From NCBI RefSeq assembly GCF_007992455.1, contig NZ_BKAH01000002.1, positions 248,001-312,000 on the forward strand: DNA of 64,000 nucleotides, in the 5' to 3' direction. A program made the position numbers and the translations under genes. Shown here one piece after another: positions 54,256-64,000 of the stretch. The notes beneath the pieces were generated by a model that was given only the letters and a program-made list of their open reading frames with translations, did not search any database and was not told the origin of the DNA. Numbering within the stretch: the stretch's first letter is position 1; each line of letters starts with the position of its first letter. The stretch is from Microbacterium saccharophilum. GTDB lineage: Bacteria > Actinomycetota > Actinomycetes > Actinomycetales > Microbacteriaceae.

Positions 54256-54656
54256 TGCACGTGTCCCCACACATCTGCGGTCCCGGACGATGCCGGGCCC
54301 TTGCCCTGACTCCCACACGATGCACGTCGTCGGTCACTCCCCAGTGACGATCCGCAGGTGCGGGACTCTTGCCCCGACTTTACGCGGCGGCGCCGGGGTT
54401 GGGAAGTGTTCCGCCGACGATCGGCGTGCCCGCCCCGTGTGGGTGTGGGGCGGGCACGCCGGCCCGTGGACGGCTCATGCCTTTTGGGGGAGGAGCGCGA
54501 CATCCCGCCGGTCGGGCGAACCGGGAGCCCGCGACCATAGGTCACGGCCGTTACGCAGACTCAGGCATGAGCCGCCACATCTGTTACGACCTGCACCGCG
54601 GGCGGCGGCGGGGGCAGGCCGGTTCGTCGAGTCGGGAGCCGAGGCGACGTTCCGCC
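54256..54656. other. Intergenic region holding a strong hairpin and upstream sequences
   Basis: About 400 bases without a credible gene. It holds a perfect 14-bp hairpin (54423-54460), two TGGGGACAC direct repeats at 54246-54269 on the minus strand, and a smaller stem (54641-54658) overlapping the stop of the GT4 gene. The promoter of the minus-strand operon at 54255 should lie between the hairpin and 54290; no clear -35/-10 pair was seen. Confidence 0.6.
54423..54460 (-). terminator. GC-rich hairpin, probable terminator of the GT4-PGT operon
   Basis: GGCGTGCCCGCCCC (54423-54436) and GGGGCGGGCACGCC (54447-54460) are perfect inverted repeats of 14 bases with a ten-base loop. It is placed about 200 bases after the stop of the minus-strand glycosyltransferase. 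There is no U-tract, as is common for actinobacterial terminators. Confidence 0.55.
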
Positions 54657-56123
54657 TCATGCGGATGCCAGCGGTGTGCGATCTTCCACGGGCGCCGGGT
54701 CGATCATCTGACGGATCTCGCCCGTCGTGACCGTGAGCGACGTCGCACCGCGATCGAGGAGGTAGTGCTCCAGTGCGTCGTCGTCGTGCAGGTCGACGTA
54801 CCGCCGGCCACGAGCGTCGAACTCCGGTGCCGAGCCGGTGACCGGCACCGCCGGGCAGTCCCGGTGATGACCGGTGAGGGCGTCGTAGACGTCGACGTAC
54901 GCCTCGGCCTGCGGGCGCCAATCCAGCGTGCTCGCGACCCGCTCGCGCGCCGCGCGTCCCATCCTGCTGCGCAGGCCGGGGTCGTCGATGAGCCGCTCGA
55001 TGTGATCGGCGAAGCCGGAGATGTCCCCCGATGGCGCGTACAGCACCGCATCCGCCCCCGAGACGCGCGTCTCGATCAGGTCGAAGGCGACGGAGGGAAG
55101 TGCGTAGGCCATGTACTCCATCGTCTTGTTCATCGTCGAGACGTCGTTGAGGGGCGTCTTCAGATCCGGGCAGACCCCGATGTCGCCGCGGCTGAGGTAC
55201 TCCGCCATCTGCGCGCGATCGACGCGGCCCGTGAAGGTGACGTGGTCGTGCAGCCGCAAGGCGAGCGTCTCGGCCTTCAGCGCCTCGAGACAGTCGCCGA
55301 AGCCGAGCAGCGTCGCGGTGACGTTGCGGCGACCACGGCGGTGCACCAGCTCGTCGACGACGTGCAGGAGCTGATCCACGCCGTCCTGCGGGCCCATGAT
55401 GCCGACGTAGACGAGGTTGATGGTGCCGAGCGGGCGCGGGTTCTCGGGATGGATCGGGCGCATCTGCATCGTGTCGGGACCGCTGCGCACCACGGTGACC
55501 TCATCCGGCCTCCGGTCACCGCGTTCCACGGCCTTCGCCTTGTACGACTCGTTCGTCGAGATGACGTGCGCGGCGGTGCGGAACGACCGGCGCTCCAGCC
55601 ACAGCAGCATCCGGTATTCGAGCTTCTTGAGGAATCCCTCCGGCTCGCCGAATCGCGAACGGAACAGCTCGGGGTTCAGGTCGTGGTGGTCGTAGACGAA
55701 GGAGACCCCCGCGACGCGCCACAGCAGCGCGAGGAGCCAGAACGTGTCCGGCGGGTTGCAGGCCTGGATCACATCGAACCGGCCCGCGCGGCGCACCTTC
55801 AGCGAGAGCCACGCGGTGCGGATCCAGCTGTATGCGAACTCCCACGCGAACCCCAGGAGGCCTTCGGCCTCCGGTGCCGGAGCGTACTTGTAGATGTCGA
55901 CGCCGTCGAGGCGCTCGAAGGCCGGGTCGCCCGGACCCTTCGGGCAGATGACGCTGACGCGGTATCCGCGCGTGATGAGCGCCTGGCACTCGAGCCACAC
56001 GCGCCGGTCGAGCGGCACGGGCAGATTCTGCACGATGATCAGGATGTGCGGGCCCGGCGTGCCGGCGGCTGCGGTCATCGTGCGCCGCGGGGCGCGGCTG
56101 CGGTCCTGGGCGGTCCGGAACAT
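54657..56123 (-). CDS. Glycosyltransferase family 4
   Basis: A 488-residue GT-B glycosyltransferase of the EPS locus. It has ILIIVQNLPVPLDRRVWLEC at the N-terminus, FVYDHHDLNPELF, VYVGIMGPQDGVDQLL, TLLGFGDCLEALKAE and NKTMEYMAYALPSVAFDLIE, whose EX7E-like site is at MEYMAYALPSVAF. The last 70 residues, Asp- and Arg-rich, form an unassigned extension. The ATG shares one base with the stop of the PGT gene (TGATG), so the pair is coupled. It probably adds the second sugar onto the lipid-linked sugar made by the PGT. Confidence 0.9.
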   Translation of the reverse strand: MFRTAQDRSRAPRRTMTAAAGTPGPHILIIVQNLPVPLDRRVWLECQALITRGYRVSVICPKGPGDPAFERLDGVDIYKYAPAPEAEGLLGFAWEFAYSWIRTAWLSLKVRRAGRFDVIQACNPPDTFWLLALLWRVAGVSFVYDHHDLNPELFRSRFGEPEGFLKKLEYRMLLWLERRSFRTAAHVISTNESYKAKAVERGDRRPDEVTVVRSGPDTMQMRPIHPENPRPLGTINLVYVGIMGPQDGVDQLLHVVDELVHRRGRRNVTATLLGFGDCLEALKAETLALRLHDHVTFTGRVDRAQMAEYLSRGDIGVCPDLKTPLNDVSTMNKTMEYMAYALPSVAFDLIETRVSGADAVLYAPSGDISGFADHIERLIDDPGLRSRMGRAARERVASTLDWRPQAEAYVDVYDALTGHHRDCPAVPVTGSAPEFDARGRRYVDLHDDDALEHYLLDRGATSLTVTTGEIRQMIDPAPVEDRTPLASA

Positions 56124-57622
56124 CAGTACGCCCCCTTCGGACGGACCATCACCTGTGCGGTGCGGAGGATGATTCGCAGGTCGGTCGCCACCGACCAGTT
56201 CTCGACGTAGTGCAGATCCAGTCGCACGCTCTGCTCCCAGGACAGGTCGCTGCGGCCGCTGATCTGCCAGAGACCGGTGATCCCCGGCTGGACGTACAGG
56301 CGACGCAGCACCTGCTCGTCGTAGTCGCGCACCTCGCTGGGCAGCGGCGGGCGCGGGCCCACGACGCTCATGTCGCCCCGCAGCACATTCCAGAACTGCG
56401 GCAGCTCGTCGAGCGAGAACCGCCGGAGCACCGCCCCCACCCGGGTCACGCGCGGGTCGTTCTTCATCTTGAACAGCGGACCGGCGCCCTCGTTCTGCGC
56501 CTCGAGTGCCGCCCGGTCCCGCTCCGCGGTCGTCGTCATCGTCCGGAACTTCAGGATGCTGAATTCGCGCCCGTCGCGCCCGATCCTCCGCTGCCTGAAG
56601 AACACGCCCCCCGGAGTGTCCATGCGGATCAGCAGCGCGATGATCGGAGTGATCACCGCGATCGGAACGAGCGCGACGAGCGCGACGACCACGTCCAGCA
56701 CGCGCTTGGCGCTCAGGGTGGACTGGTCGAACCTGGGGATGCTCACGTGTGTGAGGGCCAGCCCGTCGGTGCGCTCGAAGGCGATCCGGGAGCGGGCGAC
56801 ATCCGCCAGGCGGGTCGCGAGGATGAGATCGGTGGCGGCGCCCTCGAGGCTCCAGCTGAGCTTGCGCACGTAGTCGGGGTCGTCGGAGCCGCCGGCGACG
56901 ATGACCGTCTCGATGCAGAGCTCACGAGCCCGCTCCGCGACGGTGTCGGGCGACCCGACGACGCGGTAGCCGGTGCCGTCGACGCGGATGGTGTCCTCCC
57001 CGCCGTTGACCGCGACGCCCACGACGTGGTGGGCGAACCGCGGGTCGGCCGTCAGGGAACGGACCACCTGCTCCACGCAGCCGCGGTCGCCGACGACGAG
57101 GGTCCGCGGCGCGAGGGCGTGCGTCGTGCGGTGGCTGGTGAGCCGGCTGCGCCGCCCCAGCCGCGTGCCGACCAGCACGGCGACGCCCGCCGGCAGGGTG
57201 AGCGACAGGTGCGCCGGCAGCACCGTCCACCCGGCCGTGCCCTCGATGATCGCGAGCGCGGCGATCGCGATGGTCGCCGAGTGCAGGATCGGCAGGAGCT
57301 CGTAGCGCTCGCCGCTGCCGTGCCGGTGGGACGCGCCGCGCAACAGCGCGAGCGAGGCCCCCCACGCGGTGGTCACGGCCGCGACCGTGACCACCGCGAC
57401 GAGCAGGGGATCGGCCACGCCGACCACCGAGGCCGCCTCCGTGGTGACCAGATGCACGGTGGCCGTCACGGCCGCGCAGACGGCGATGACGAGCGTGTCG
57501 AGCACGGTCGTGCCGGCCCGGTGCCGCCGCACCTGCGTGAGCCGCTTCTCGAGCACCGGCATGAGCCGCGGAGCCGCAGCACCGCCGATGCTTCCATCCA
57601 GCTGCAGCGTCGCGGAGCTCAT
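56123..57622 (-). CDS. Polyprenyl-phosphate glycosyl-1-phosphate transferase (WbaP/CpsE-like), second copy
   Basis: A 499-residue initiating transferase. It has five N-terminal helices (about residues 40-165), a Rossmann-like central domain (RTLVVGDRGCVEQVVRSL, TVIVAGGSDDPDYVRKL) and the C-terminal catalytic domain with SAKRVLDVVVALVALVPI, FRQRRIGRDGREF, LKFRTMTTTAERD, FKMKNDPRVTRVG, LDELPQFWNVLRGDM and QPGITGLWQISGRS. ATG at 57622 follows AGGGG at about eight bases. It is high in GC like its neighbours, unlike the copy at 149-1705. It is the likely initiator for the 24-57 kb EPS locus, coupled to the GT4 gene. Confidence 0.93.
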   Translation of the reverse strand: MSSATLQLDGSIGGAAAPRLMPVLEKRLTQVRRHRAGTTVLDTLVIAVCAAVTATVHLVTTEAASVVGVADPLLVAVVTVAAVTTAWGASLALLRGASHRHGSGERYELLPILHSATIAIAALAIIEGTAGWTVLPAHLSLTLPAGVAVLVGTRLGRRSRLTSHRTTHALAPRTLVVGDRGCVEQVVRSLTADPRFAHHVVGVAVNGGEDTIRVDGTGYRVVGSPDTVAERARELCIETVIVAGGSDDPDYVRKLSWSLEGAATDLILATRLADVARSRIAFERTDGLALTHVSIPRFDQSTLSAKRVLDVVVALVALVPIAVITPIIALLIRMDTPGGVFFRQRRIGRDGREFSILKFRTMTTTAERDRAALEAQNEGAGPLFKMKNDPRVTRVGAVLRRFSLDELPQFWNVLRGDMSVVGPRPPLPSEVRDYDEQVLRRLYVQPGITGLWQISGRSDLSWEQSVRLDLHYVENWSVATDLRIILRTAQVMVRPKGAY

Positions 57623-57705
57623 CGCGACGCCCCTGCGCTCGGCGATGCGTGACCCGGATCGACCACGGCGCGCGAGCGCGCAGCCGCAATGATGCGTCCC
57701 CCCAT
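57619..57705 (-). CDS. Possible 28-residue leader peptide overlapping the PGT start
   Basis: An ATG at 57705, with GGGGAA five bases upstream, opens a short frame (MGGRIIAAARSRAVVDPGH...) whose stop overlaps the PGT ATG as ATGA. It is too short for comparison with a family. It could couple translation or act as a control leader, or be chance. Codon use is not informative over 28 residues. Confidence 0.3.
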   Translation of the reverse strand: MGGRIIAAARSRAVVDPGHASPSAGASR

Positions 57706-58183
57706 GAACGTTCCCCAATGTCCCCAAAATGGCGAGCCTGAACTCGCGTTCCCCCAAGCGGACGATGCCGCTCCCCAATGGGTCAGAGCCTCCAGCCCGA
57801 TTCCCACATCGGACGGAGCGTTGTTCGGGAGCTCCGACCCCTCGGCGCTCCCGCCACCTCACGGCGGCTGACTTGGGCATGAGTATTGCATAGGCCTCGG
57901 GGGAACGGAAGAGGTTGTCGCCCGCGTCCGGCGGGACCGCGGAAGAAGGCTGCGCGGCCCGGATGAGGGTAAAATCGACGGCATCCGCGCGTGAACCAAC
58001 TGCCCCCCAACACAGCGGCGTATCGGAGCCCCGCCGTCCCCAACGGCCCTCCGATGGTGCGCGGACAGGGCCCTCTCGAGTCGACCGTCCCCAACGGCTC
58101 CTCTGGAGGGCCCGCCTCATCTTCCGGTCCGGCGCGGCCCGTGTTCGTCCAGGGATCCCCGGCGCCCGCTTACCATTGAGCCC
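57623..58183. promoter_or_regulatory. Divergent upstream region of PGT and glmS with repeated CCCCAA motifs
   Basis: About 560 bases between divergent genes, with no convincing gene except the short leader at 57619. CCCCAA (TTGGGG on the PGT strand) occurs at 57713, 57722, 57752, 57773, 58005, 58038 and 58089. The first four begin 9, 30 and 21 bases apart, close to whole helical turns, and the last two are parts of longer matches (GTCCCCAACGG). This looks like an operator array for a regulator of the EPS promoter, or clustered 5' ends. No single -35/-10 pair stands out. Confidence 0.5.
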
Positions 58184-60034
<1,851 letters not shown>

Positions 60035-60107
60035 GCCCGGCACCTGCCCGGCTCAGGACGAAAGGTAGGCTGGCGGAGGCCGCGCTGCGGCGCGAGAGGA
60101 GGACGCC

Positions 60108-60491
60108 GTGATCATCGGAATCGGCGTCGACCTCGTCGACATCCCCCGCTTCGAGCGCTCGCTCGAGCGCACCCCGGCCCTCCTGCAGCGCCTCTTCTCC
60201 CCGAACGAGCGGAGCCTCAAGCCGCACTCGCTCGCGGCGCGCTACGCCGCGAAGGAAGCGCTCATCAAGGCGCTCGGCGGTTCGGACGGCGTGCACTGGA
60301 CCGACATCGAGATCGCCTCCGAGCCCTCCGGCCGCCCGGTCTTCGCGCTGTCGGGCTCGACGGCATCCGCTGTCGCGGAGCGCGGGATCACCGCCGTGCA
60401 CCTCTCCCTCTCGCACGACGCGGGCCTGGCGGCCGCCTACGTCGTCGCGGAGCGCGTCGAGGGCGGCGCCGACACGAAGGGTGGACGATGA
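60108..60491 (+). CDS. acpS: Holo-[acyl-carrier-protein] synthase
   Basis: Transfers the 4'-phosphopantetheine arm from coenzyme A to ACP. The 127-residue length is normal. IIGIGVDLVDIPRFE contains the metal-binding Asp (residue 8), and ARYAAKEALIKALG the metal-binding Glu. SLSHDAGLAAAYVVAE is near the C-terminus. The GTG at 60108 has a strong AGAGGAGGA ribosome site. Its stop overlaps the start of alr (ATGA), as is common in related genomes. Confidence 0.95.
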   Translation: MIIGIGVDLVDIPRFERSLERTPALLQRLFSPNERSLKPHSLAARYAAKEALIKALGGSDGVHWTDIEIASEPSGRPVFALSGSTASAVAERGITAVHLSLSHDAGLAAAYVVAERVEGGADTKGGR

Positions 60492-61612
60492 GCCGGATGC
60501 CGGACGGGATCATGCGCGAGGCGGTCATCGACGTCGGCGCGATCACCGCGAACGTGCGGCACCTGCGGCGGCTCACCGAGTCCGAGGTCATCGCCGTCGT
60601 CAAAGCGGACGGGTACGGGCACGGCGCGGTGCGCTCCGCGCTCGCCGCGCTCGAGGGCGGGGCGGCGCGACTCGGCGTCGCCGACGTCGGCGAGGCGCTC
60701 GCCCTGCGCCGGGCCGGCATCGACGCGCCGATCGTCGCGTGGCTGCACGCCCCCGGCGCCTCGTTCGCCGAGCCGGCCGCGCAGAACATCGAGCTCGGGA
60801 TCTCGAGCCTCGACCAGCTCCAGGCGGCCGCCGCGGCGGCATCCCGCGATCGTCCCGTCGTCGTGCACCTCAAGGTGGAGACCGGGCTCGGCCGCAACGG
60901 GATCGCCGCGGCCGATTACGGCGTCGTGCTCGCCGAGGCTGCGCGGCTCGAACGGCTCGGCAAGATCCGCATCCTCGGCATCTTCAGCCACCTGTCCAAC
61001 ACGAGCGAGGCGGATGACCGCGTCGCGCTGTCGCGGTTCCAGGTGGCGCTGGCCGCCGCCGCCGCGCACGGCATCGCCCCGCCGCTGCGCCACATCGCCG
61101 CCTCGCACGCCGCGATCGCGCTGCCCGAGGCGCGGCTGGGCTGCGTGCGGCTCGGGATCTCGATGTACGGGCTCTCGCCGTTCGACGACCGGACGTCGGC
61201 CGACCTGGGGCTGCGGCCCGCCATGACCCTCCGCGGCGCCGTCGCCGCGGTGCGGCGCGTGCCCGCGGGCCAGGGGGTCTCCTACGGCTACGCGCACCGC
61301 ACCGTCACCGAGTCGACCCTCGCCCTCGTGCCCCTCGGCTACGCCGACGGCGTGCCGCGCAGCGCCTCCGGCGCCGGCCCCGTCACGATCGGCGGCCGGC
61401 GCTTCTCCGTCGCCGGGCGCATCGCGATGGACCAGTTCGTGGTGGATGTCGGCGACGCCGACGTCTCGGTCGGCGACGAGGTCGTGCTGTTCGGCGACCC
61501 GACCCTCGGGGTGCCGTCGGCGTCGGAGTGGGGCGCGGCATCCGGCACGATCAACTACGAGATCGTGACGCGCATCGGCCCGCGCGTGCCGCGCCGGCAG
61601 GTGTCGCAGTGA
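60488..61612 (+). CDS. alr: Alanine racemase
   Basis: PLP-dependent racemase supplying D-alanine for peptidoglycan. The 374-residue protein has the PLP lysine in VVKADGYGHGAV, and TGLGRNGI, HIAASHAAIALPEA and GISMYGLSPF in the barrel. The catalytic Tyr of the second domain lies in GVSYGYAHRT, with PLGYADGVPR and GRIAMDQFVVDVGD after it. It overlaps acpS upstream and tsaE downstream (GTGA), giving a tight operon. No second alr is in the window. Confidence 0.97.
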   Translation: MSRMPDGIMREAVIDVGAITANVRHLRRLTESEVIAVVKADGYGHGAVRSALAALEGGAARLGVADVGEALALRRAGIDAPIVAWLHAPGASFAEPAAQNIELGISSLDQLQAAAAAASRDRPVVVHLKVETGLGRNGIAAADYGVVLAEAARLERLGKIRILGIFSHLSNTSEADDRVALSRFQVALAAAAAHGIAPPLRHIAASHAAIALPEARLGCVRLGISMYGLSPFDDRTSADLGLRPAMTLRGAVAAVRRVPAGQGVSYGYAHRTVTESTLALVPLGYADGVPRSASGAGPVTIGGRRFSVAGRIAMDQFVVDVGDADVSVGDEVVLFGDPTLGVPSASEWGAASGTINYEIVTRIGPRVPRRQVSQ

Positions 61613-62109
61613 GCGGTCTGGCATCCGTCGAGGGAACGCGCGAGATCTCCTCGCCCGCCGACATGGAGGCCTTCGGCCGTGCGATCGGCGCCGAGCTGCG
61701 GGCCGGCGACCTCGTCGTGCTCACCGGCCCGCTCGGGGCCGGCAAGACGACCCTGACCCGCGGGATCGCGGCCGGGCTCGGCGTGCGCGGCCCCGTCCAG
61801 AGCCCGACGTTCGTGATCGCCCGGACGCACCCGTCGCTCGTCGACGGTCCGCCGCTCGTGCACGTCGACGCGTACCGGCTCGGCTCCCCGGCGGAGCTCG
61901 ACGATCTGGGCCTGGACTACGACAACTCCGTGACGATCGTCGAGTGGGGGCGGGGCATGGTGGAGGGGCTCGTCGACTCCTGGTGGGAGGTCGAGCTCGA
62001 CCGCCAGTGGCACGGCCACGGCGTCGACAGCGCGTGCGGGACGACGGCGCACGACGCCGAGCTCGACGCCGACGCGCCCCGGCTCGTCACGGTGACCCGG
62101 CGACCCTGA
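61609..62109 (+). CDS. tsaE: tRNA threonylcarbamoyladenosine biosynthesis ATPase TsaE
   Basis: ATPase of the t6A tRNA modification complex with TsaB and TsaD. The 166-residue protein has the P-loop LTGPLGAGKTTLTRGI, VQSPTFVIARTH (switch-like Thr), HVDAYRLGSPAEL and TIVEWGRGM, all typical. It carries a longer, Asp/His-rich C-terminus than E. coli TsaE. GTG at 61609 overlaps alr. In many actinobacteria tsaB and tsaD follow; here a two-component pair comes next, so the t6A genes are split or elsewhere. Confidence 0.94.
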   Translation: MSGLASVEGTREISSPADMEAFGRAIGAELRAGDLVVLTGPLGAGKTTLTRGIAAGLGVRGPVQSPTFVIARTHPSLVDGPPLVHVDAYRLGSPAELDDLGLDYDNSVTIVEWGRGMVEGLVDSWWEVELDRQWHGHGVDSACGTTAHDAELDADAPRLVTVTRRP

Positions 62110-62156
62110 GCCCCCGGTTCAGGGTCCCGTCAGCACGGGCAGGGCAGACTCTGAGC

Positions 62157-62834
62157 ATGCGCGTACTGCTCGTGGACGATGAGGTGCGCCTCGCCGACGG
62201 CGTGCGGCGCGGCCTGGAGGCCGAGGGGATGACGGTCGACCTCGCACACAACGGTGTCGACGGTCTCTGGCGCGCGCGCGAGCAGGACTACGACGTCATC
62301 GTCCTCGACGTCATGATGCCGGGCATGAGCGGCTACCGCGTCTGCGCGACGCTGCGCGCCGAGCAGATCTGGACGCCCGTGCTCTTCCTCACCGCGAAGG
62401 ACGGCGAGTGGGACGAGGTCGAGGGCCTCGACACCGGCGGCGACGACTGGCTCACGAAGCCGTTCTCCTTCCCCGTGCTCGTCGCGCGACTGCGCGCCCT
62501 CGTCCGACGCGGTGCCCGCGAGCGTCCGGCGGTGCTGGAGGCCGGTGACCTGCGCCTCGACCCCGCCGCCCGCACGGTGCACCGCGGCGAGGTCGAGATC
62601 GACCTGACGGCGCGCGAGATCGCGGTGCTCGACTTCCTCCTGCGCCGGCGCGGCGAGGTCGTCACGAAGCTCGAGGTGCTCGACAACGTCTGGGCCGATG
62701 GCTTCGACGGCGACCCGAACATCGTCGAGGTGTACGTCGGGCGGCTGCGCCGGAAGGTCGACCGCCCCTTCGGGCGTGACGGCATCCAGACCGTGCGGGG
62801 GTCGGGATACCGGCTGGCGGCCGACGGTGGCTGA
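62157..62834 (+). CDS. OmpR-family response regulator
   Basis: A DNA-binding response regulator of 225 residues. The receiver starts MRVLLVDDEVRLADGV, with phospho-acceptor Asp51 in VIVLDVMMPGMSG, Thr in FLTAKDG and Lys in TKPFSFPVLV. The winged helix has IDLTAREIAVLDFLLRR, VEVYVGRLRRKVD and TVRGSGYRLAADGG. Its stop overlaps the GTG of the kinase gene, so the two form a two-component pair. The target genes are not apparent from the window. Confidence 0.94.
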   Translation: MRVLLVDDEVRLADGVRRGLEAEGMTVDLAHNGVDGLWRAREQDYDVIVLDVMMPGMSGYRVCATLRAEQIWTPVLFLTAKDGEWDEVEGLDTGGDDWLTKPFSFPVLVARLRALVRRGARERPAVLEAGDLRLDPAARTVHRGEVEIDLTAREIAVLDFLLRRRGEVVTKLEVLDNVWADGFDGDPNIVEVYVGRLRRKVDRPFGRDGIQTVRGSGYRLAADGG

Positions 62835-64000
62835 CGCGTCGCGCCCGTCGCGCCCGTCGCGCCCGGCGCGCCGAGCGGATGCCGGCACGCCGCGGCGCTC
62901 CGCATCCCTTCGGACCCGCATCGTCGCGATCGCGGCCGCCGTCGTCGCCGTCGCGCTCGCCCTCGGCGCCGTCGGCGTCGTCGTGACACTGGACCGCATG
63001 CTCACGACGCAGGTCGCCGAGCAGCTGCGCGGCGATCTGGAGGCCACGGCCGACGGCCTGCACGACGGCACGCTGGACCGCGCCTGGGTGGAAGGACGAG
63101 ACGATGACGTCCTCGTGGCTTGGCACACCGGCGGAGACGTGGCCGTGAACGACGACGACGCGCGTGCGCTCCCGACCCCGGGGGAGGAGGCCGTCGCGGA
63201 CGCGACCGTCGACGGCGAGCGGATGCTGGTGGTCGCCGAGCGTGTCGACGACGGGGTGCTCGTGTTCGCCCGCTCCATCGACGAGGCGACCGAGGCCGTC
63301 CGCACCACCGCCGCGCTCCTCGCAGTCGCCGTGCCGGTCGCCGTCGTGCTCATCGCGGTGGTCCTCTGGGTCGTCGTCACGCGTGCCCTGGCGCCCGTCG
63401 AGCGCATCCGGACGCAGGTGGACGGCATCGACGCGAGTGCCCTCGACCGGCGCGTACCCGCGAGCGGCCGCGGGGACGAGATCGACCGCCTCGCCGGCAC
63501 GATGAACCGCATGCTCGACCGGGTGGAGGACGGATATCGCGCCCGGCAGCGATTCGTCGGGGATGCCTCGCACGAACTTCGCTCGCCGCTCGCGACGATC
63601 CGCCAGTTCGCCGAGCTTTCCCGGGCGCACCCCGAGGCTACGTCGCCCGGCGAACTCGCCGACGTCGTGCTGGCGGAGGGCGGCCGGATGCAGGACATCG
63701 TCGAGGGTCTGCTGCTGCTGGCGCGACTCGACGAGAACGCCGTGGCAACGGCATCCGTCGTCGATCTCGACGATCTCGCACTCGCCGAAGTGCAGCGCCT
63801 GCGCGGGCTCGGGTCGGTCCCCGTCGACGGGCGCGCGATCTCGGCGGCCGCCGTGCGCGGCGATGAGCGGCTGCTCGCACGGGTCGTGCGGAACCTCGTC
63901 GACAACGCGGCGCGCCACGCGCGGACGACGGTCGCGCTCGGTTGCCGGGTCGCCGACGGCCGCGCGATGCTGTGGGTCGACGACGACGGTTCGGGGGTCG
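62827..64000 (+). CDS. Sensor histidine kinase (EnvZ-like), cut by the window end
   Basis: Partner kinase of the preceding response regulator; 391 residues are inside the window. An Arg/Ser/Pro-rich tail (SRPSRPSRPARR) is followed by a helix (about 35-55), an extracytoplasmic sensor region, a second helix (about 165-185) and a HAMP segment with VERIRTQVDGIDASALDR. His249 in FVGDASHELRSPLATIR is the phospho-acceptor. The N-box RVVRNLVDNAARHA and the start of the G1 box (WVDDDGSGV) are present; the rest lies beyond base 64000. GTG at 62827 overlaps the regulator gene. Confidence 0.93.
   Translation, partial: MADASRPSRPSRPARRADAGTPRRSASLRTRIVAIAAAVVAVALALGAVGVVVTLDRMLTTQVAEQLRGDLEATADGLHDGTLDRAWVEGRDDDVLVAWHTGGDVAVNDDDARALPTPGEEAVADATVDGERMLVVAERVDDGVLVFARSIDEATEAVRTTAALLAVAVPVAVVLIAVVLWVVVTRALAPVERIRTQVDGIDASALDRRVPASGRGDEIDRLAGTMNRMLDRVEDGYRARQRFVGDASHELRSPLATIRQFAELSRAHPEATSPGELADVVLAEGGRMQDIVEGLLLLARLDENAVATASVVDLDDLALAEVQRLRGLGSVPVDGRAISAAAVRGDERLLARVVRNLVDNAARHARTTVALGCRVADGRAMLWVDDDGSGV

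Overview
The window is high-GC DNA with actinobacterial features: GTG starts, four-base ATGA/GTGA gene overlaps, an actinobacterial gene order around rplM-rpsI-glmM, LPxTG-like sorting signals, and many membrane proteins with Pro/Thr-rich linkers. Gene content and style point to the family Microbacteriaceae, probably Microbacterium or a close relative. This placement is an inference from order and composition; no 16S or other marker alignment was possible. No rRNA, tRNA, CRISPR array, transposase or phage genes were seen.

Layout. (1) 149-4981, minus strand: an exopolysaccharide (EPS) export/initiation operon with a low-molecular-weight tyrosine phosphatase, a Wzz/BY-kinase, an anchored extracytoplasmic protein and a polyprenyl-phosphate glycosyl-1-phosphate transferase (PGT) of visibly lower GC. 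(2) 5067-7241: a CPBP-type membrane protease, an LPxTG-like wall protein and a lipoprotein. (3) 7248-14913: a possible beta-glycan synthesis/control block with a processive GT2 synthase, a GH6 glucanase, a PAS histidine kinase, an OmpR-type response regulator and two membrane proteins ending in degenerate GGDEF-like domains. (4) 15111-17430: rplM-rpsI-glmM. (5) 17431-22383: an accessory segment holding four copies of a 67-bp palindromic repeat, a broken wall-protein gene, and a two-gene unit made of a membrane protein and a DUF4062-STAND ATPase. (6) 22384-24378: an exopolyphosphatase-like gene and coaA. (7) 24380-57622: a large EPS/cell-surface glycan locus. (8) 58184-64000: glmS, acpS, alr, tsaE and an OmpR/EnvZ-type two-component pair, the kinase being cut by the window end.

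How the genes work together. The EPS locus has the parts of a Wzx/Wzy-type pathway. These are a second PGT (56123-57622), at least six glycosyltransferases, a Wzx flippase, a Wzy/ligase-like polymerase, two small Wzz-like chain-length proteins, and the BY-kinase and phosphatase of region 1. Sugar-nucleotide genes include a WbpB-like dehydrogenase, two DegT aminotransferases, a NeuD-like and a WbpD-like acyltransferase, and an SDR epimerase. Together they suggest an N-acylated amino sugar made from UDP-GlcNAc, whose precursors come from glmM and glmS in the same window. An AsnB-type amidotransferase may amidate a uronic acid. Two secreted DUF4082 proteins, one of 1876 residues and one with a beta-helix, lie inside the locus and are the least understood parts.

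Points for a second look: the repeat-bracketed DUF4062-STAND unit; the GT2/GH6 block with degenerate GGDEF domains; the DUF4082 proteins with hexanucleotide (Pro-Thr)n linkers; a recurrent TGGGGAC motif at the 5' ends of several EPS genes; and the EPS locus sitting inside a housekeeping neighbourhood.
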